From Ascaphus truei (lineage: Eukaryota; Chordata; Amphibia; Anura; Ascaphidae), in NCBI GenBank assembly GCA_036426205.1, contig CM071570.1, forward strand, positions 74,369,763-74,433,762: 64,000 bases of DNA, read 5' to 3'. How positions within the stretch are numbered: position 1 is the stretch's first letter; each line of letters begins with the position of its first letter. This document shows positions 32,064-43,554 of the stretch, one piece after another. The notes beneath the pieces were generated by a model. The model worked only from the letters and a program-made list of their open reading frames with translations, did no database searches and was not told the DNA's origin. A program made the position numbers and the translations under genes.

Positions 32064-34160
32064 CTATTGACACTGGTAGCAATTATTGGAGAGAGAGAGA
32101 GATGGCGAGAAAAAATCTGCCTGCTATTTCAAGGGGTTTAGCCTTTTAGACTTAGTGGAGATACAAGAAGAATTCCAGCCAGTTTTGGCCTTTTTGCTCA
32201 TTCCGCTCGGATTTGCAAAGCTGACATGAAACCGCTTCTAAAAAAGCATCTTCCGCACCGTTTGGACACGTACGAAGGTCTTACAGAATACCTGCAAATC
32301 CAAGATGAAAAGTATGCACAGCTCGCAGCTACTAGAATATCCCAAATTAACTGTTAATAAATATCTGGAAAGGAGAAAGACCAGAGGTAATGCCTGTTCT
32401 GAGAATATTATTAATTATTTTTGGAATGTAGTGTTTTTTGCATATTTGTTATTGTAATATACATTAAATTAAAGTGAAATATGTCTTTTTTTTATATAGC
32501 TGTCATAGTAAAGGGTTTTACTAAAATCACTTTCACGGTAATAATCTTCTTGTTTTTCTTTTGTCTTTTAAGATGCGTCAATGGAAAGGATCCCGTTAAA
32601 ATCAACACGATTTTTTCCTTTGAGAGATCTGGGTTTTGCATCCCTAGTGCGGTGATGTTTTGTTGACCCCAATATGAATTGCTTGTACAGTAGGGAAGAC
32701 ATGAACCACCCGCTTAAAGTATGTCATTTCCATGATGTTGGTCTGAGCACTGATGTGATTTTATGGAAAAACTTGTCAATGACAGAGACACAGTTTTATA
32801 GCAGATGAATGTTTAACAGCAGTTATCTTTTGACCTAGTGGCCTCAGAGACAAGTAAACTTTTCTGTCATTCATTCATGTGGAATAAAGGATTGATTTCA
32901 CCTACAGCATCAGGAATCTTTGCTTTTGTATTGGCCTATAAATATCGTATCTGATTTTTCCAACTCAAAGCAATCATTATGCACAACAGGAAACTACTTG
33001 CCTCGCCCCAGCACACATAATTATATACATTATACATATAATAATCTGAATTTAGTACTAAGCAGCCCAGCACATAGTACAGGACAGAGCTCAATGGGTG
33101 CTCTTAAAATTTTTAGAAAAGGTAAATGTACAGTATTCTGCAGAGGCAAACGTGGTTCTTCATTTTTATTTTATTCTAATCAGATTCTTAGTTTTTTTAA
33201 GTAATTCATAGGAATGATTATATCACTTTTTAATCTGTCAGTTCAATTTTAATCAGCATTGCTGGTTGTTTCCCGATTAGCCTCATTCTTTGCATCTCTG
33301 AAGGCAGCTTGAAATATGAAATGTAGACACATTATATGAGAAAATTGCCCTAAATTTGAAGGAATATATGGAAGTCAAATGAAAAAACGGCGAGTACTGT
33401 AATTATGAACAATGGACTGAAATGAATGAAAGGAAATGAAAAGTCATTAGACGTCAATGACAGTCTTTAGTTTCCTCTATCCCTCTAGATACCGCTTCAC
33501 TCAAATGCCATTTACAAACTGACTTCCTTTTTATTTCTTACTCTCTTGGATCTGGATTTTGCAGGGGCGAAAAACAAAAGCAATTATTATACACAGCAAA
33601 CCTCATTGTACAATAGACTCATTTCCCAGTAGAATATTATCATCTAGATATAAATTCATTGTGGCGGTATGTCTTTTATTCTGTGAACCATTTATTTTGA
33701 TATCAGAAACCTGACTAGTACCCTTTTGGGCTAGTTTCTTTAGTAAACCTTAATACTAAAGAATAAATGTTGCAAAGTAACAAGGACATGAAGGTCCGTC
33801 CCAACCAAAAAAAGATGCTACAACCGACAATACATTTTTATATTAAAGCAGCAATCTAAGCTGATTGATCCTCCTTTTTTTTTTTACTTTATCTGATCTG
33901 AAAATGTACCCAGGAAATAAGAAAAAGGTTCTCTGAGCTCCAGGGACTTCCGAAATGCAGATGAAATGTAACTTTTTACTTGTCTCAGCAGTAGGGGGGA
34001 AAAAAACGAAGAAAGCCATGAAGTCACCCGTTAGAAAGTCGTGACTTTGTCTCTTGAGCATGTTACAGCATTCTAAAAGCTGCCAGAGTGATGACCTCAG
34101 CAGCCATTCTATTCTACAGGACAAATATTCCAAGTACTGTATTTGAAACTTTCAATACCC
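32064..34160. other. No gene recognised
   Basis: Unique-looking DNA. A GAGAGA run lies at 32090-32103. Small frames (32481-32666, 32920-33204, 33843-34133) show no known motif or splice-consistent series. This is one of the longest stretches free of obvious repeats, but I cannot support an exon. Confidence 0.55.
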
Positions 34161-34598
34161 TGGTTATTCAGCACCAGTGCAAGAACCATGGTTTAGCTCA
34201 GGACGACCCTGGGGATCAAATAAATTGACAAAAAAATTGGTTCCCGGGGGATTGGGGGCTTTCATATAAACCAAAAATAGAGTTCCAGATACAGACACAG
34301 AGACAGTGAGCCATAATTACTCAGTTGTGCTAAGCTACAGTATAAGGCAGCTTACAGTGCTGTAAGATGCATCGTAGTCAATTCATGGTGTTATAAAGTA
34401 TGTTATGGCCAGGGTCGCCGGCGCTGTTGCCCTGGTCCTGGCAGAGGGAAGGGGTCTGGCCATCTGACCTGGAAAGTCCGGCCCTGACTTCAGTGGTTGG
34501 CAGTGGGGCCTCCCTCCTCTGCCGAGCTTCCTTTTCCTCTGTCTAAATGAGGTTGATTGGCACCCGGAAATAGCCGCTGGCCGGTCGTCACAGCTTAA
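34161..34598. other. Probable repeat, unclassified
   Basis: The GC-rich part 34405-34585 (GGTCGCCGGCGCTGTTGCCC, TAGCCGCTGGCCGG) has the look of an interspersed repeat but has no second copy here. No frame. Confidence 0.3.
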
Positions 34599-34889
34599 AA
34601 CGTATTGTATTGTATGTCTTTATTTATATAGCGCCATTAATGTACATAGCGCTTCACAGTAGTAATACATGTGGTAATCAAATAAATAACAGATAATATA
34701 AATAACAGATCATGGGAATAAGTGCTTTAGACATAAACATAACATTAGGAAGAGGAGTCCCTGCCCCGAGGAGCTTACAGTCTAATTGGTAGGTAGGGAG
34801 AACGTACAGAGACAGTAGGAGGGAGTTCTGGTAAGAGCGTCTGCAGGGGGCCAAGCTTTATGTATCATGTGTTCAGAATATTCACAGTG

Positions 34890-35876
34890 CTATTCATATG
34901 CTTCTTTAAGCAAGTGTGTCTTAAGGTGGGTCTTAAAGGTGGATAGAGAGGGTGCTAGTCGGGTACTGAGGGGAAGGGCATTCCAGAGGTGTGGGGCAGT
35001 CAGTGAAAAAGGTTTAAGGCGGGAGAGGGCTTTAGATACAAAGGGGGTAGAAAGAAGACATCCTTGAGCAGAACACAAGAGTCGGGATGGTGCATAGCGA
35101 GAAATTAGGGCTGAGATGTAAGGAGGGGCAGAAGAGTGTAAAGCTTTAAAAGTGAGGAGAAGAATGGAGTGTGAGATGCGGGATTTGATCAGAAGCCAGG
35201 AGAGGGATTTCATGAGGGGAGATGCTGAGACAGATCTAGGAAAGAGTAGAGTGATTCTGGCAGCAGCATTTAGGATAGATTGTAGGGGAGACAGATGAGA
35301 GGCAGGAAGACCGGACAGCAATAGGTTACAGTAATCAAAACGGGAGAGAATGAGGGCATGAGTCAGAGTTTTAGCAGAAAAGCAACAGAGGAAAGGGCGT
35401 ATCTTTGTTATATTGCGGAGGAAAAAGCGACAAGTTTTAGAAATGTTTTGAATGTGAGGGGCGAATGTGAGAGAGGAGTCGAGTGTGACCCCTAGGCAGC
35501 GTGCTTGGGCTACTGGGTGAATGATTGTAGTTCCAACAGTAATGTGGAAGGAGGTAGTAGGGCCAGGTTTGGGAGGAAGTATGAGGAGCTCTGTTTTAGC
35601 CATGTTGCGTTTAAGGGGACGGAGGACCATCCAGGATGATATAGCAGAGAGACATTCAGAAACTTTGGTTTGTACAGAAGGTGTAAGGTCAGGTGTTGAA
35701 AAGTATATTTGTGTGTCGTCAGCATAGAGGTGATATTTAAACCCAAATAATGTTATTAGGTCACCTAGAGAGAGTGTGTACAGAGAAAAGAGAGGAGATC
35801 CCAGGACAGAGCCCTGGGGTACCCCCACAGAGAGATCAATAGAGGAGGAGGAGGTGTTAGCAGAAGAGACACTAAG
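34890..35876 (-). pseudogene. Rex1-like RT, C-terminal half
   Basis: Reads [39 protein letters not shown], then the catalytic [12 protein letters not shown]. The thumb and C-terminal parts follow: [67 protein letters not shown] and the closing [15 protein letters not shown] at 34890. Open throughout, so apart from the MITE this half is intact. First residues before GVPQGS continue to the MITE boundary at 35876. Confidence 0.83.
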
Positions 35877-36363
35877 GGGCCTATGCAGAGAGCAGCGCTA
35901 TTTCGAAATTCGCCATTTTTTGGAGAAAATCGCGCAGAAAGCAGCAGAAAATGGCGAGTTCCGAAAAACGCGCCAATTTTTCTTTTCTATTTGTAAAACT
36001 CGCCTCGCGGCTGACGAGAACCTCAATCTCGCCAGTTTTAAAAATATCCGTATGCAGAGAGGCGCGAACGGCATCTAGCGGCTGTTCGCGCCAATAAAAT
36101 GGCGCGATTGTCTCCTTTTTGCCTCGCCAGAAAAAACTGGCAAGAAGCTGCCGCTCGCGGCCATTGCAAAGGGAAAAAAAAGGCGCGAATTTGTTTTTAC
36201 ACGTTTCTGAAGCGCGCATCTCGCCAATTTAAACTCGCCACACGCATCCATGTTAAACATAGCAGAATTCGCACTTTTCTGCATATGGAGAATAAAACTC
36301 TCCAAAAAAGCTACTTTTTAATAAATTCGCCAATTTTAAAATTCGCTGCTCTCTGCATAGGCC
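35877..36363. mobile_element. MITE, 487 bp, GGGGCCTATGCAG termini
   Basis: Terminal inverted repeats GGGGCCTATGCAGAGAGCAG (35877) and CTGCTCTCTGCATAGGCCCC (ending 36363). The interior is built of TTCGCCA/TGGCGAA and GCGC words symmetric about the middle. Flanks are TAA on the left and CAA on the right, possibly a decayed 3-bp duplication. It sits inside the Rex1 RT frame. By comparison with the usual spacing of RT motifs, about 18 codons (after HTLG, before SVSSAN) appear to be missing at the insertion site. Confidence 0.75.
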
Positions 36364-37275
36364 CCCAAGAGTATGGAGAATATGAAGGAGAAGAGGGTGG
36401 TCCACGGTGTCAAATGCTGCAGAGAGGTCGAGTAATATGAGCAGAGTGTAATGACCTCTGTCTTTGGCAGCATGGAGGTCGTCAGTTATTTTAGTGAGGG
36501 CTTTTTCCGTGGAGTGAGCAGTATGGAAGCCAGATTGTAGAGGGTCTAGGAGAGAATAGGTGTTGAGAAAATGGAGCAAGCGAGAGAATACAAGACGTTC
36601 AAGGAGTTTAGAGGCAAAAGGTAGGAGGGAGACAGGTCGATAGTTAGAAAGACAGGTAGGGTCAAGCTTGCTGTTTTTGAATAATGGTATGACTGTTGCA
36701 TGTTTGAAGGAGGATGGAAAGGTTCCAGAGCAGAGGGAGGAGTTAAAAATGTGTGTGAGCGTAGGGATTATAGTAGGAGCAAGAGGTTTTAGGAGATGGG
36801 AGGGAATGGGGTCAAGAGGGCAAGTGGTAGAGGGAGAAGAGGCGATCAACAGCGACACATCCTCCTCTGAGACAGTGGAAAAAGAGTCAAGGAAGGCAGG
36901 AGGAGAGTTAGGAAGAGGTGTAGGATGGGAGGAAGAAACAGAGGGGATGTTCTGCCGTATGGATTCCACCTTTTCCTTAAAATAGTCAGCAAAGTCCTGA
37001 GCGGAGATGGAGGAAGGAGAGGCAGCTGAGGGTGGTTTGAGTAGAGTATCAAAGACAGAGAACAGTCGGCGTGGGTTAGACTTGTGCATGTTGATTAGTT
37101 CAGAAAAGTAGGCTTGTTTAGCTTGCGAGAGGGCAGAGTTGAAACAGGATAGCATAAATTTGTAGTGAAGGAAGTCTGCGAGAGTGTGAGACTTCCTCCA
37201 GAGGCGTTCAGAGGAACGAGTGGAGGAACGCAGCATGCGCGTGTGGGTACCAATAACCCCCTGACTAATTGCCAT
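36364..37275 (-). pseudogene. Rex1-like RT, N-terminal half
   Basis: An open stretch from 37275. It reads [39 protein letters not shown] (RT motif 1), [57 protein letters not shown] and [20 protein letters not shown] (first catalytic Asp), and ends HILHTLG at the MITE. The last ~35 codons of the open frame ([15 protein letters not shown] ...) are MITE sequence. Confidence 0.82.
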
Positions 37276-37290
37276 TTACAAGTACCACCA

Positions 37291-37835
37291 CCCCCTTCCC
37301 CCTCCTCACCTCCACTCGACAGGTGTAGGGATTGTTACAAGGGATGTAGCCGGATACAATGATGAAATCAGTGCAATTTTAATATATTCAAATGACAAAT
37401 TACATCATTGATTGCTGAGTTATAACTACTTTATGTTTGGGTCCAGTTTTAGGTTTTAACCAAAAAACACTGGAAAGACACCACCGACTGATCATTTTGC
37501 ATTTCTGGTTAAATCCGATAAAAACAGAAATTAAGCATCATTTTCTATTGAGCTCAATCTCTTGTAGAAGCCCAGTCACTGGTAGGAGACAAAGACAACA
37601 TAAGGGGAGTTATGGAAATGAAAAAAGCAGCGATAAACACAGAATTAAAATATGTCCATTTTTTTAATTGCACTAAACACTAAACATAAACACTGATTTT
37701 TTTATAAAATGAAAACACAGGAAAAAAGCAAATAAATAAACACAGATTTTCCATAATCAGGAATCCCTAGATATAATGTTAACGTTAAAATAATTTGTAC
37801 CAATTTTGATACCGAAGAACCAATGTGTCACCACA
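37291..37835. other. No recognisable feature
   Basis: AT-rich non-coding DNA after the truncated Rex1 5' end. Nothing shared with other parts of the window. Confidence 0.5.
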
Positions 37836-38170
37836 TTGTAACAGGACTTTAACCCTTGCCTAAAAGGGCTTCAATAGAAAGCCTGTATTGGTCTGAGTAA
37901 TCCAGCAGGGATCTGGTTAACTGCAGCTAGAGACAATTAACCAGTCTCCACCTGGTTCATCAGACAGGTAGAAAAGGCTTATCCTCCCAGCCCTGCAGAT
38001 AGGGACAGGGTAGGTGAGTTAGTCCTTACAAAGGGATAGGATGTTTATTTATTTGTGTGCTTCCTTAAACTGTATTGTTTAAAGTAATGGGCTGAATAAA
38101 CGCCATGCTTTAATTTCCCCAAATCTGTCTCCCCGGTTGTAGCTCTGCACATGTCTGTACAGTGACATTG
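37836..38170 (+). repeat. Possible solo LTR
   Basis: Begins TGTAACAGGACTTTAACCC and contains CTGAATAAACGCCATG (a polyadenylation-type AATAAA near 38094) followed about 60 bases later by CTGTACA. Length and order resemble a short LTR, but no flanking duplication is visible and there is no second copy. Weak call. Confidence 0.3.
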
Positions 38171-38779
38171 AAGACAGACTTGTGTACTCTTCAATTCATG
38201 CATATTATGGGTGGGGACTTTCACTAGTGTTTTGGTTCTAAAAAAAATGTGTTTTGATTACGCAGGAATTTGATTCGTTTTGGTTTTGGATTCTTTTTCA
38301 GATTCTGACAAACAAAAACCTTAAAAATAAGGAGGATTTTTTTTTCTTAGCAAACTGATGCACAAACTTGAAATTTCACCTACTTTTTTAAAGAAAAAAC
38401 AAACAAAACAAAAACACAAGCTGAGCTAGAAAATATAAGCATGATATGGAGAAAGGGAAGTGATGTGAAGGGCTGTCCAGTAATATGTATCATAATCAAG
38501 ATGATTGCACGGGTCCGTAGAAGACAGATGGTGTTTCAAGAAAGCACAACCACACTTTGTCAGACTTCCACTTCTGAAAGTACTTGGTAATCAGCAAATG
38601 TTTCTGTGTCTCCACATCTGGTTATTAGAGATTCATTTCATTTATGTATCACTTAGGCAATTTATGTACCGCACTCTGCAAGAAGATCTTTTTTTTTTTG
38701 TTTTTTGTTTTTTAAATAACTAGACATGCCAGACAGTAAAACATGAAAACTGCTGTTTGTTTAATCCCAGAGATAGATA
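38171..38779. other. No recognisable feature
   Basis: Non-coding, A/T-rich, with T-runs near 38337 and 38690. No shared repeat. Confidence 0.5.
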
Positions 38780-39018
38780 GAGTGGCTCAGTGAGTAAAGA
38801 CACTGACTGGCACTGAGCTTGAAGCAGGGGAACCTGCTTCAAATCCCGGTGTCAGCTCCTTGTGACCTTGGGCAAGTCACTTTATCTCCCTGTGCCTCAG
38901 GCACCTAAAACATAGATTGTAAGCTCCACAGGGCAGGGACCTGTGCCTGCAAAATGTCTCTGTAAAGCGCTACGTAAAACTAGCAGCGCTATACAAGAAC
39001 ATGCTATTATTATTATTT
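38780..39018 (+). mobile_element. tRNA-headed SINE, well preserved
   Basis: The head has A-box-like GTGGCTCAGTGAGTAAAGAC and B-box-like GCTTCAAATCC. It is followed by the body GGGCAAGTCACTTTATCTCC, GTGCCTCAGGCACC, GATTGTAAGCTCCACAGGGC and GTAAAGCGCTACGTAAAACT, and a TATTATTATT tail. Copies also lie at 770-1013, 61171-61364 (minus) and 63141-63376. Confidence 0.8.
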
Positions 39019-39825
39019 GAATGGCACAATGTTTCTAAATCAATCTAATTATTGATGTAATTTCTACATGAACATAAAGAATAGTTTTCTCCTGTGTGCT
39101 TTAGACTTACAGTGTCTGCAATATTCCTTTCTACAGTGCAAACGCAGTGAACATGTTTGTAAGCACGATTATCTCTGTTTGCCTGTGCATTATTTAAGTG
39201 TGGGTACTGGTCTGCAAATTACTTTCATTTAGTTGCATTTGATATCACAATCATCTTTTTGCTCTATAAATGTCAAAAACACATGTACTGTACAAAATGT
39301 GTGGGGGTGGGTAATTCTAAGACTTAATTTTTCTCAGGGGACCCCAAGAAATGTTCTGCTCTTATTCCTCAAATAAATCATCTCAAATATAGATTTCAAG
39401 GATAAAGGTTTTCTCAGATTCATCTTCCCCCGACAGTCAAATGGCCCCTCTCATGTAATTACTGCTGAAATAAGTGAGAAAGAAAGCAGTAATGTTATTT
39501 GCCTTGCGGGAATAGCCCTCTGCTTGTTGTTGTGGACCTTGTTCCATTTATCTCCATGTCAAGTTTGAACAGAACAGCAAATTATACTGAAGAAAACAAG
39601 GTGGGTACCAAGAAAACAAATATAGGGAAAAAGGAAAACCTTCTTATTGCCACTATTTAACAAGCCAAAAATTATGAAATAATGATGAGGATGCAAAAAC
39701 AAATTACTGATGGGTCAAACACGTAAACTCACTTTATTTCTATCTCTTTCATTGGAGGTCTGGTGTCAAACATAAGAAGCAATCTAAGATGGCGAATTCT
39801 TTTGCATTGTAATTTTTTTTTTATA
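39019..39825. other. No recognisable feature
   Basis: Non-coding DNA without shared repeats or frames of note. Confidence 0.5.
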
Positions 39826-40222
39826 CACTGGCGACACACTTTATTCGAGCTCGGCTAGTCCCACGAATTCGGGTATACTCGGGTGTATTGAGGTTTGTGA
39901 CTGTTTTCTGCCCGAGTGCATTGCGTTATTTTCCAGGCAGGGATTGAAGCATTTTATTCCCGCTGGCTGCAATACTGCACAGTATATATATATATACTGC
40001 ATTACAATTCATGAATTTATGCCATCTGGTAGACACGCGAAGCATTGCAGCCTATTAAATCCTAATCATTATCATTTAACAGATCAGCCGCCCGTCAGCC
40101 AGGCATAAACCATGGCTGGGAAGGCAAACGCAACGGGGCTTGTCAGAGGTGAGGAGCGGCGCATTCCAGGTATCTGCCAGGTACATACTGGGTATTTGCT
40201 CGAATAAAGTGTGTGTCGCAGC
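39826..40222. mobile_element. CACTGGCGACAC-end MITE, copy 1
   Basis: Starts CACTGGCGACACACTTTATT CGAGC and ends GCTCGAATAAAGTGTGTGTCG, inverted ends of about 22 bases. The interior includes CCACGAATTCGGGTATACTC and a (TA)n run. A copy lies inside an LTR at 46059-46449, where the empty site is known. The right end of this copy is approximate. Confidence 0.65.
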
Positions 40223-40555
40223 AGTAGCATTGAAGCAGCTGCTCCATTAATATCAGCTCCAGGGACCCCATACGTCCAGAGATACTTACCTCCGAAGTAG
40301 GTGCAGTAGCCACTCTGGCTGAGCAAGCAGGGCTATAAAGTTTAAAGCTCATGTGTCACATGGGCCAATAGGAAGCCGCACCAATGATGCCATGGCTTCT
40401 TATTTGCCCGCAGGGTCCGAGATCTTTTAACAGCAGACATAGTGTGAACCCTGACCGTTGCTACCGGAACCTAATTTGGAGGTATCTCCAGAATCAGGGG
40501 GCCACTGAAGCTGAAATTAAGGGGTTCAGCTTCAGAGACCTCTGCATAAACCACA
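40223..40555. repeat. Hairpin-containing sequence before Gypsy LTR
   Basis: A small inverted repeat pairs 40364-40377 (GCCAATAGGAAGCC) with 40394-40407 (GGCTTCTTATTTGC). The rest has no feature I can name. Confidence 0.35.
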
Positions 40556-41710
40556 TGTTGCCAGGTCCCCCTATCCCTCTCTTACCTCCAATGCAGGTGC
40601 GGAGAAGAGGGAGGCTACGGCTGCTCTGCCGAGGCACGAGGGTACTGCCGGAGTGCTGGCGGATCTGCCGGGATGTAGGAGCCGCCACGTAGAGCCTGCA
40701 GGCCACCGACCAAGTCGCCGAAGCTCCACGCCAATCCCGATCTGCCGGGTGTCGCCATCTTACACTCGTGCATGTGCGATGGTATCAGTGCGCATGCGTG
40801 GAATAGCCGTGAACGGCGGCCATCTTGAGAACAGCTTTGCAGGACCATAGGAAGGGACTACATGTCCCAGAGTGCTCTGGGCAGTGATAACACGGCGCAG
40901 CACAGCCAATAGGACTGCAGCATTCGCGACCAGAGCAGTGTTAGGTTTGGCACGAATTAGCACCACGCCAGTCGGGAGCAGGACGCAGAGGAGAGAGGTA
41001 GGGTCCCAGGTACCAGTAGCCCTGGGACTAGGCCAACTTTCCTCTGTAGGCCCCATCTAAGTCCAGACTCACAGTAGGCACCAGTACATGTGTAGGGAAG
41101 GCCCTTTCAGTTAAGGACACCCCCTTTATTGTACTGTTAGAGCTGCAGCATCAGCAAGCGACGCCACGCTGTGTGCCTAGACTGTGGCATATATATAAAA
41201 GAAACTTATGGTGAGACACTCCAGCAGGAGTTCACCCCATGTGGTGGATTGGAGCACGTGGAGCGGAGGTCTTCTGAGAGAACTCACGTCAGGGGATCAG
41301 ATGGAACCTTCTGTTCATTTGGTGGTACCTGCGTACAGGAGTGCCCAGGGAGGTAACGTGCACCAACAGTTCTCAGGGGTAGCGCTACTCCCTACACTTT
41401 TGGGTGGGGACTGACATTGGGGGAAGGACACTTGGGATACAGGTGCGTCCGCACCCTAAGTACTGTGGGGTTACTCCCCGGTGTTATTATTGTGTGTACT
41501 GTGTTGTATAGCTGTTTAGTAGGATTTGCATGTTCAGTAAATATTCCCTTATCAAACCCAGTGTGTGTATATACTGCTGTATTGTCTTGGGAGGGGCTAT
41601 TCTACTGCGTTAGGATCCTTCTTAGGTGGAGGCGCTGTGTGCTATCAAACGTGATCAACCCCAGGCTCCTAGTGGCGGAGAAGAAGGCCCTGTTTGCCAC
41701 TTAGGTAACG
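40556..41710 (+). mobile_element. 5' LTR of Ty3/Gypsy element
   Basis: The segment 40558-40685 (CCAGGTCCCCC, TACCTCCAATGCAGGTGCGG, GAAGAGGGAGGCTACGGCTG) matches 55240-55345 downstream of the integrase, as expected for paired LTRs. A TATA box TATATATAAAAG is at 41190-41201 and an AGTAAA polyadenylation variant at 41536. The start (TGTTGCC, 40556) is fair; the end, before gag, is uncertain because no clear primer-binding site is seen. Confidence 0.5.
41190..41201 (+). promoter_or_regulatory. TATA box of Gypsy 5' LTR
   Basis: TATATATAAAAG, followed by a transcribed-type leader. It lies in the middle of the proposed LTR, the usual U3/R arrangement, about 340 bases before the AGTAAA signal. Confidence 0.45.
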
Positions 41711-41807
41711 GCAGCACAGGTAATTACCTTTAAACATGGGGAAAGGGGGCTACATTTGGAGCTGCTGAAATTCAGACTTCGGGTGACCGAACAAGTAGTT
41801 AAATTAC

Positions 41808-43260
41808 AGTAGCAAAAACCTGTTTACGCTGTCTTTTCAAGAGGTCCACCAGTGGGCCCTCCAATATGAGGAGTCCCCTCGCCACGTGGTCAAGGTGGGA
41901 GATCTCCCTGCAACCACACCTGAGCAGGAAATCTGCAACACCCTGAGCAAATTCCCCGGGTTAGCTCGCGCTCGGTATGTCAGCCGCAAGTGGAACCCCA
42001 CATTCCGCTGGACTATTGTTCTAGTTACTGCCGGCTGCGAAATACACGAGGAAGATACTCCTCAGGCCTTTCAGTTTCCGGAAGCCCTGCCCACAGGTTG
42101 TCCTTGATCTTCCCAGACTTGCCTCTACCCCTGGCAACCTCTAGTCCAGGAACCCTAGTCAAAGTATCGCATCATGTGGAAACTCCATGTCCTTCCTAAA
42201 CCCCAGGAAAATAAGACGCCCTGCTCACAGGGTGTTCATTACTGTATTTCCGACCCACTCCTACCCAGGGTAATTTTCAGTCCAGGGACTACGCTGGAGC
42301 GCCCCTCCGGACAGAGACCCCATGACCATTATATACCCTCAGAGAGTATGGGGCCAGTCCAGAACATGTCCACAGCCACCAGCCCAAATACCACAGTTGC
42401 CTTTCAGCAGGAAACTCAGATTTAGGTGTGACCCTGCCACAACTGGGAGCCCTCACACAACCTTCACAGTCCCATCACTATTGCAAGCTATAGGCTCTCT
42501 CTGGGACCCGGCCTGCGCCCTTAGGAGAGGAGGAGCTTGAGGAATGGAGAGATCACACGGTACAAGTGCTCCCAGAATGGTCCAGCGGATCGTAGAGTGC
42601 CTGCGGCCTCCAGCCGCCCATATAGTACGATTCTACCGTGAGTGTCATCCAGAAGCTGATGCCCAAGCACTAATCCAGGCCCTAACCAAAATTTACGGTG
42701 TGCCGGACGATGCCATCTCTCTACTGACCCGGTTCCACACCCTTACACAAGCCGAGGGAGAAGACGTGCTGGAGTTCCTCCGACAGCTACAGTTGGTCCT
42801 ATGAAACCTGGTAAATAAAAAGATTGTCCGAGCGTCCGAAGCCGATGACTTTCAAACCAAACAACTCCTGCGGGGAGCATTGTCCATGCACCCGGTCGCC
42901 ATCCAGATCAGCTGCATCCTTTCTATAGAACATCCTCTTAATTTTGAAGATCTAATGTATCGAGTGCAAGCTCAAGAGGTCATCTTGTGTGCTCATACTT
43001 CCGACACCTCGGGGGTCTTCCAAAGGAGAGAGTCATGCGACTCCATCAAAGGAGTCCCACAAAGAAGAGTCCAAAGGGGCGCGGGCCCCGAAGCCCAAGG
43101 AGGCAGAAAGTGCCAAGGACAATCCCCTTTCAGGGCACCTGCCTCTGCATCCAGGATGCCCCGGAGAGTGACTCCTACCTCCAGCGCCGGTGCGAACTGA
43201 AATAACCGCTGCTACAACTGTGACCAAGATGGTCACTTCTCTAAGGACTGCCCAAAGCCC
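41808..43260 (+). pseudogene. Gypsy gag with PNMA-like N-terminus and CCHC knuckle
   Basis: Capsid precursor in several frames. The N-terminal part (41810-42107) reads VHQWALQYEESPRHVVKVGD, LPATTPEQEICNTLSKF and ARARYVSRKWNPTFRWTIVL, similar in layout to the N-terminal domain of PNMA-type gag. The capsid part (42544-42804) has HIVRFYRECHPEADAQALIQ, LLTRFHTLTQAEGEDVLEFL and RQLQLVL, stopped by TGA (42802-42804); it continues after that as NKKIVRASEADDFQTKQLLR. The nucleocapsid knuckle RCYNCDQDGHFSKDCPKP (about 43204-43260) has the CX2CX4HX4C pattern, with a TGA shortly before it. Decayed. Confidence 0.7.
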
Positions 43261-43554
43261 ATGGCCTTCACAGAAACACCCTCCATGTTAGCGGAGAGCG
43301 CCCCAGCGCCTACCCCTGATAAAGCACCCCAACCAGATGCCTACAGTCGTGTGGGACCTGCAGCAATTATAGGAGTCCTAGTGAAAGGTATATACTCCTC
43401 AGCTTTGCTGGATACCGGGTCACAAGTGAGTATTATCTACCGACCATTCTACGATCAGCATCTGAAACATCTGCCTATGCGGTCGGAGGAGAATATGAAG
43501 CTATGGGGCCCTAGCAATGAAGAATACCCCATTGTGTGGTGCAAGTACAGTTGA
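43261..43554 (+). pseudogene. Gypsy aspartic protease domain
   Basis: The frame reads VGPAAIIGVLVKGIYSSALL, then DTGSQVSIIYRPFYDQHL. DTG with the following SQVSI is the retroviral-type aspartic protease active site. The frame directly follows the CCHC knuckle and breaks at 43552, after which pol continues in another frame. Confidence 0.75.

Larger units (their letters stand above)
34599..37290 (-). mobile_element. Rex1/CR1-like LINE, 5'-truncated, with MITE
   Basis: A minus-strand non-LTR retrotransposon. The 3' end lies at a short TATTG microsatellite (34602-34616), after a 3' UTR with GCGCTATGTACATTAATGGC. The coding part runs 37275-34890, broken only by the MITE at 35877-36363. No endonuclease is seen, so the copy is truncated at about 37290. 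Confidence 0.75.

Noticed and set aside
34867..36985. Several plus-strand frames (for example 35776-36078, 36668-36985)
   Set aside because: Shadows of the Rex1 RT and of the MITE; the minus strand has the motifs.
37836..38170. Confident solo LTR
   Set aside because: Kept only as a weak candidate because no flanking target duplication or second copy could be seen.
38780..38850. Possible tRNA gene (A- and B-box-like motifs)
   Set aside because: Followed by a SINE body and TTATTATT tail, and repeated elsewhere; no plausible cloverleaf acceptor stem is evident.
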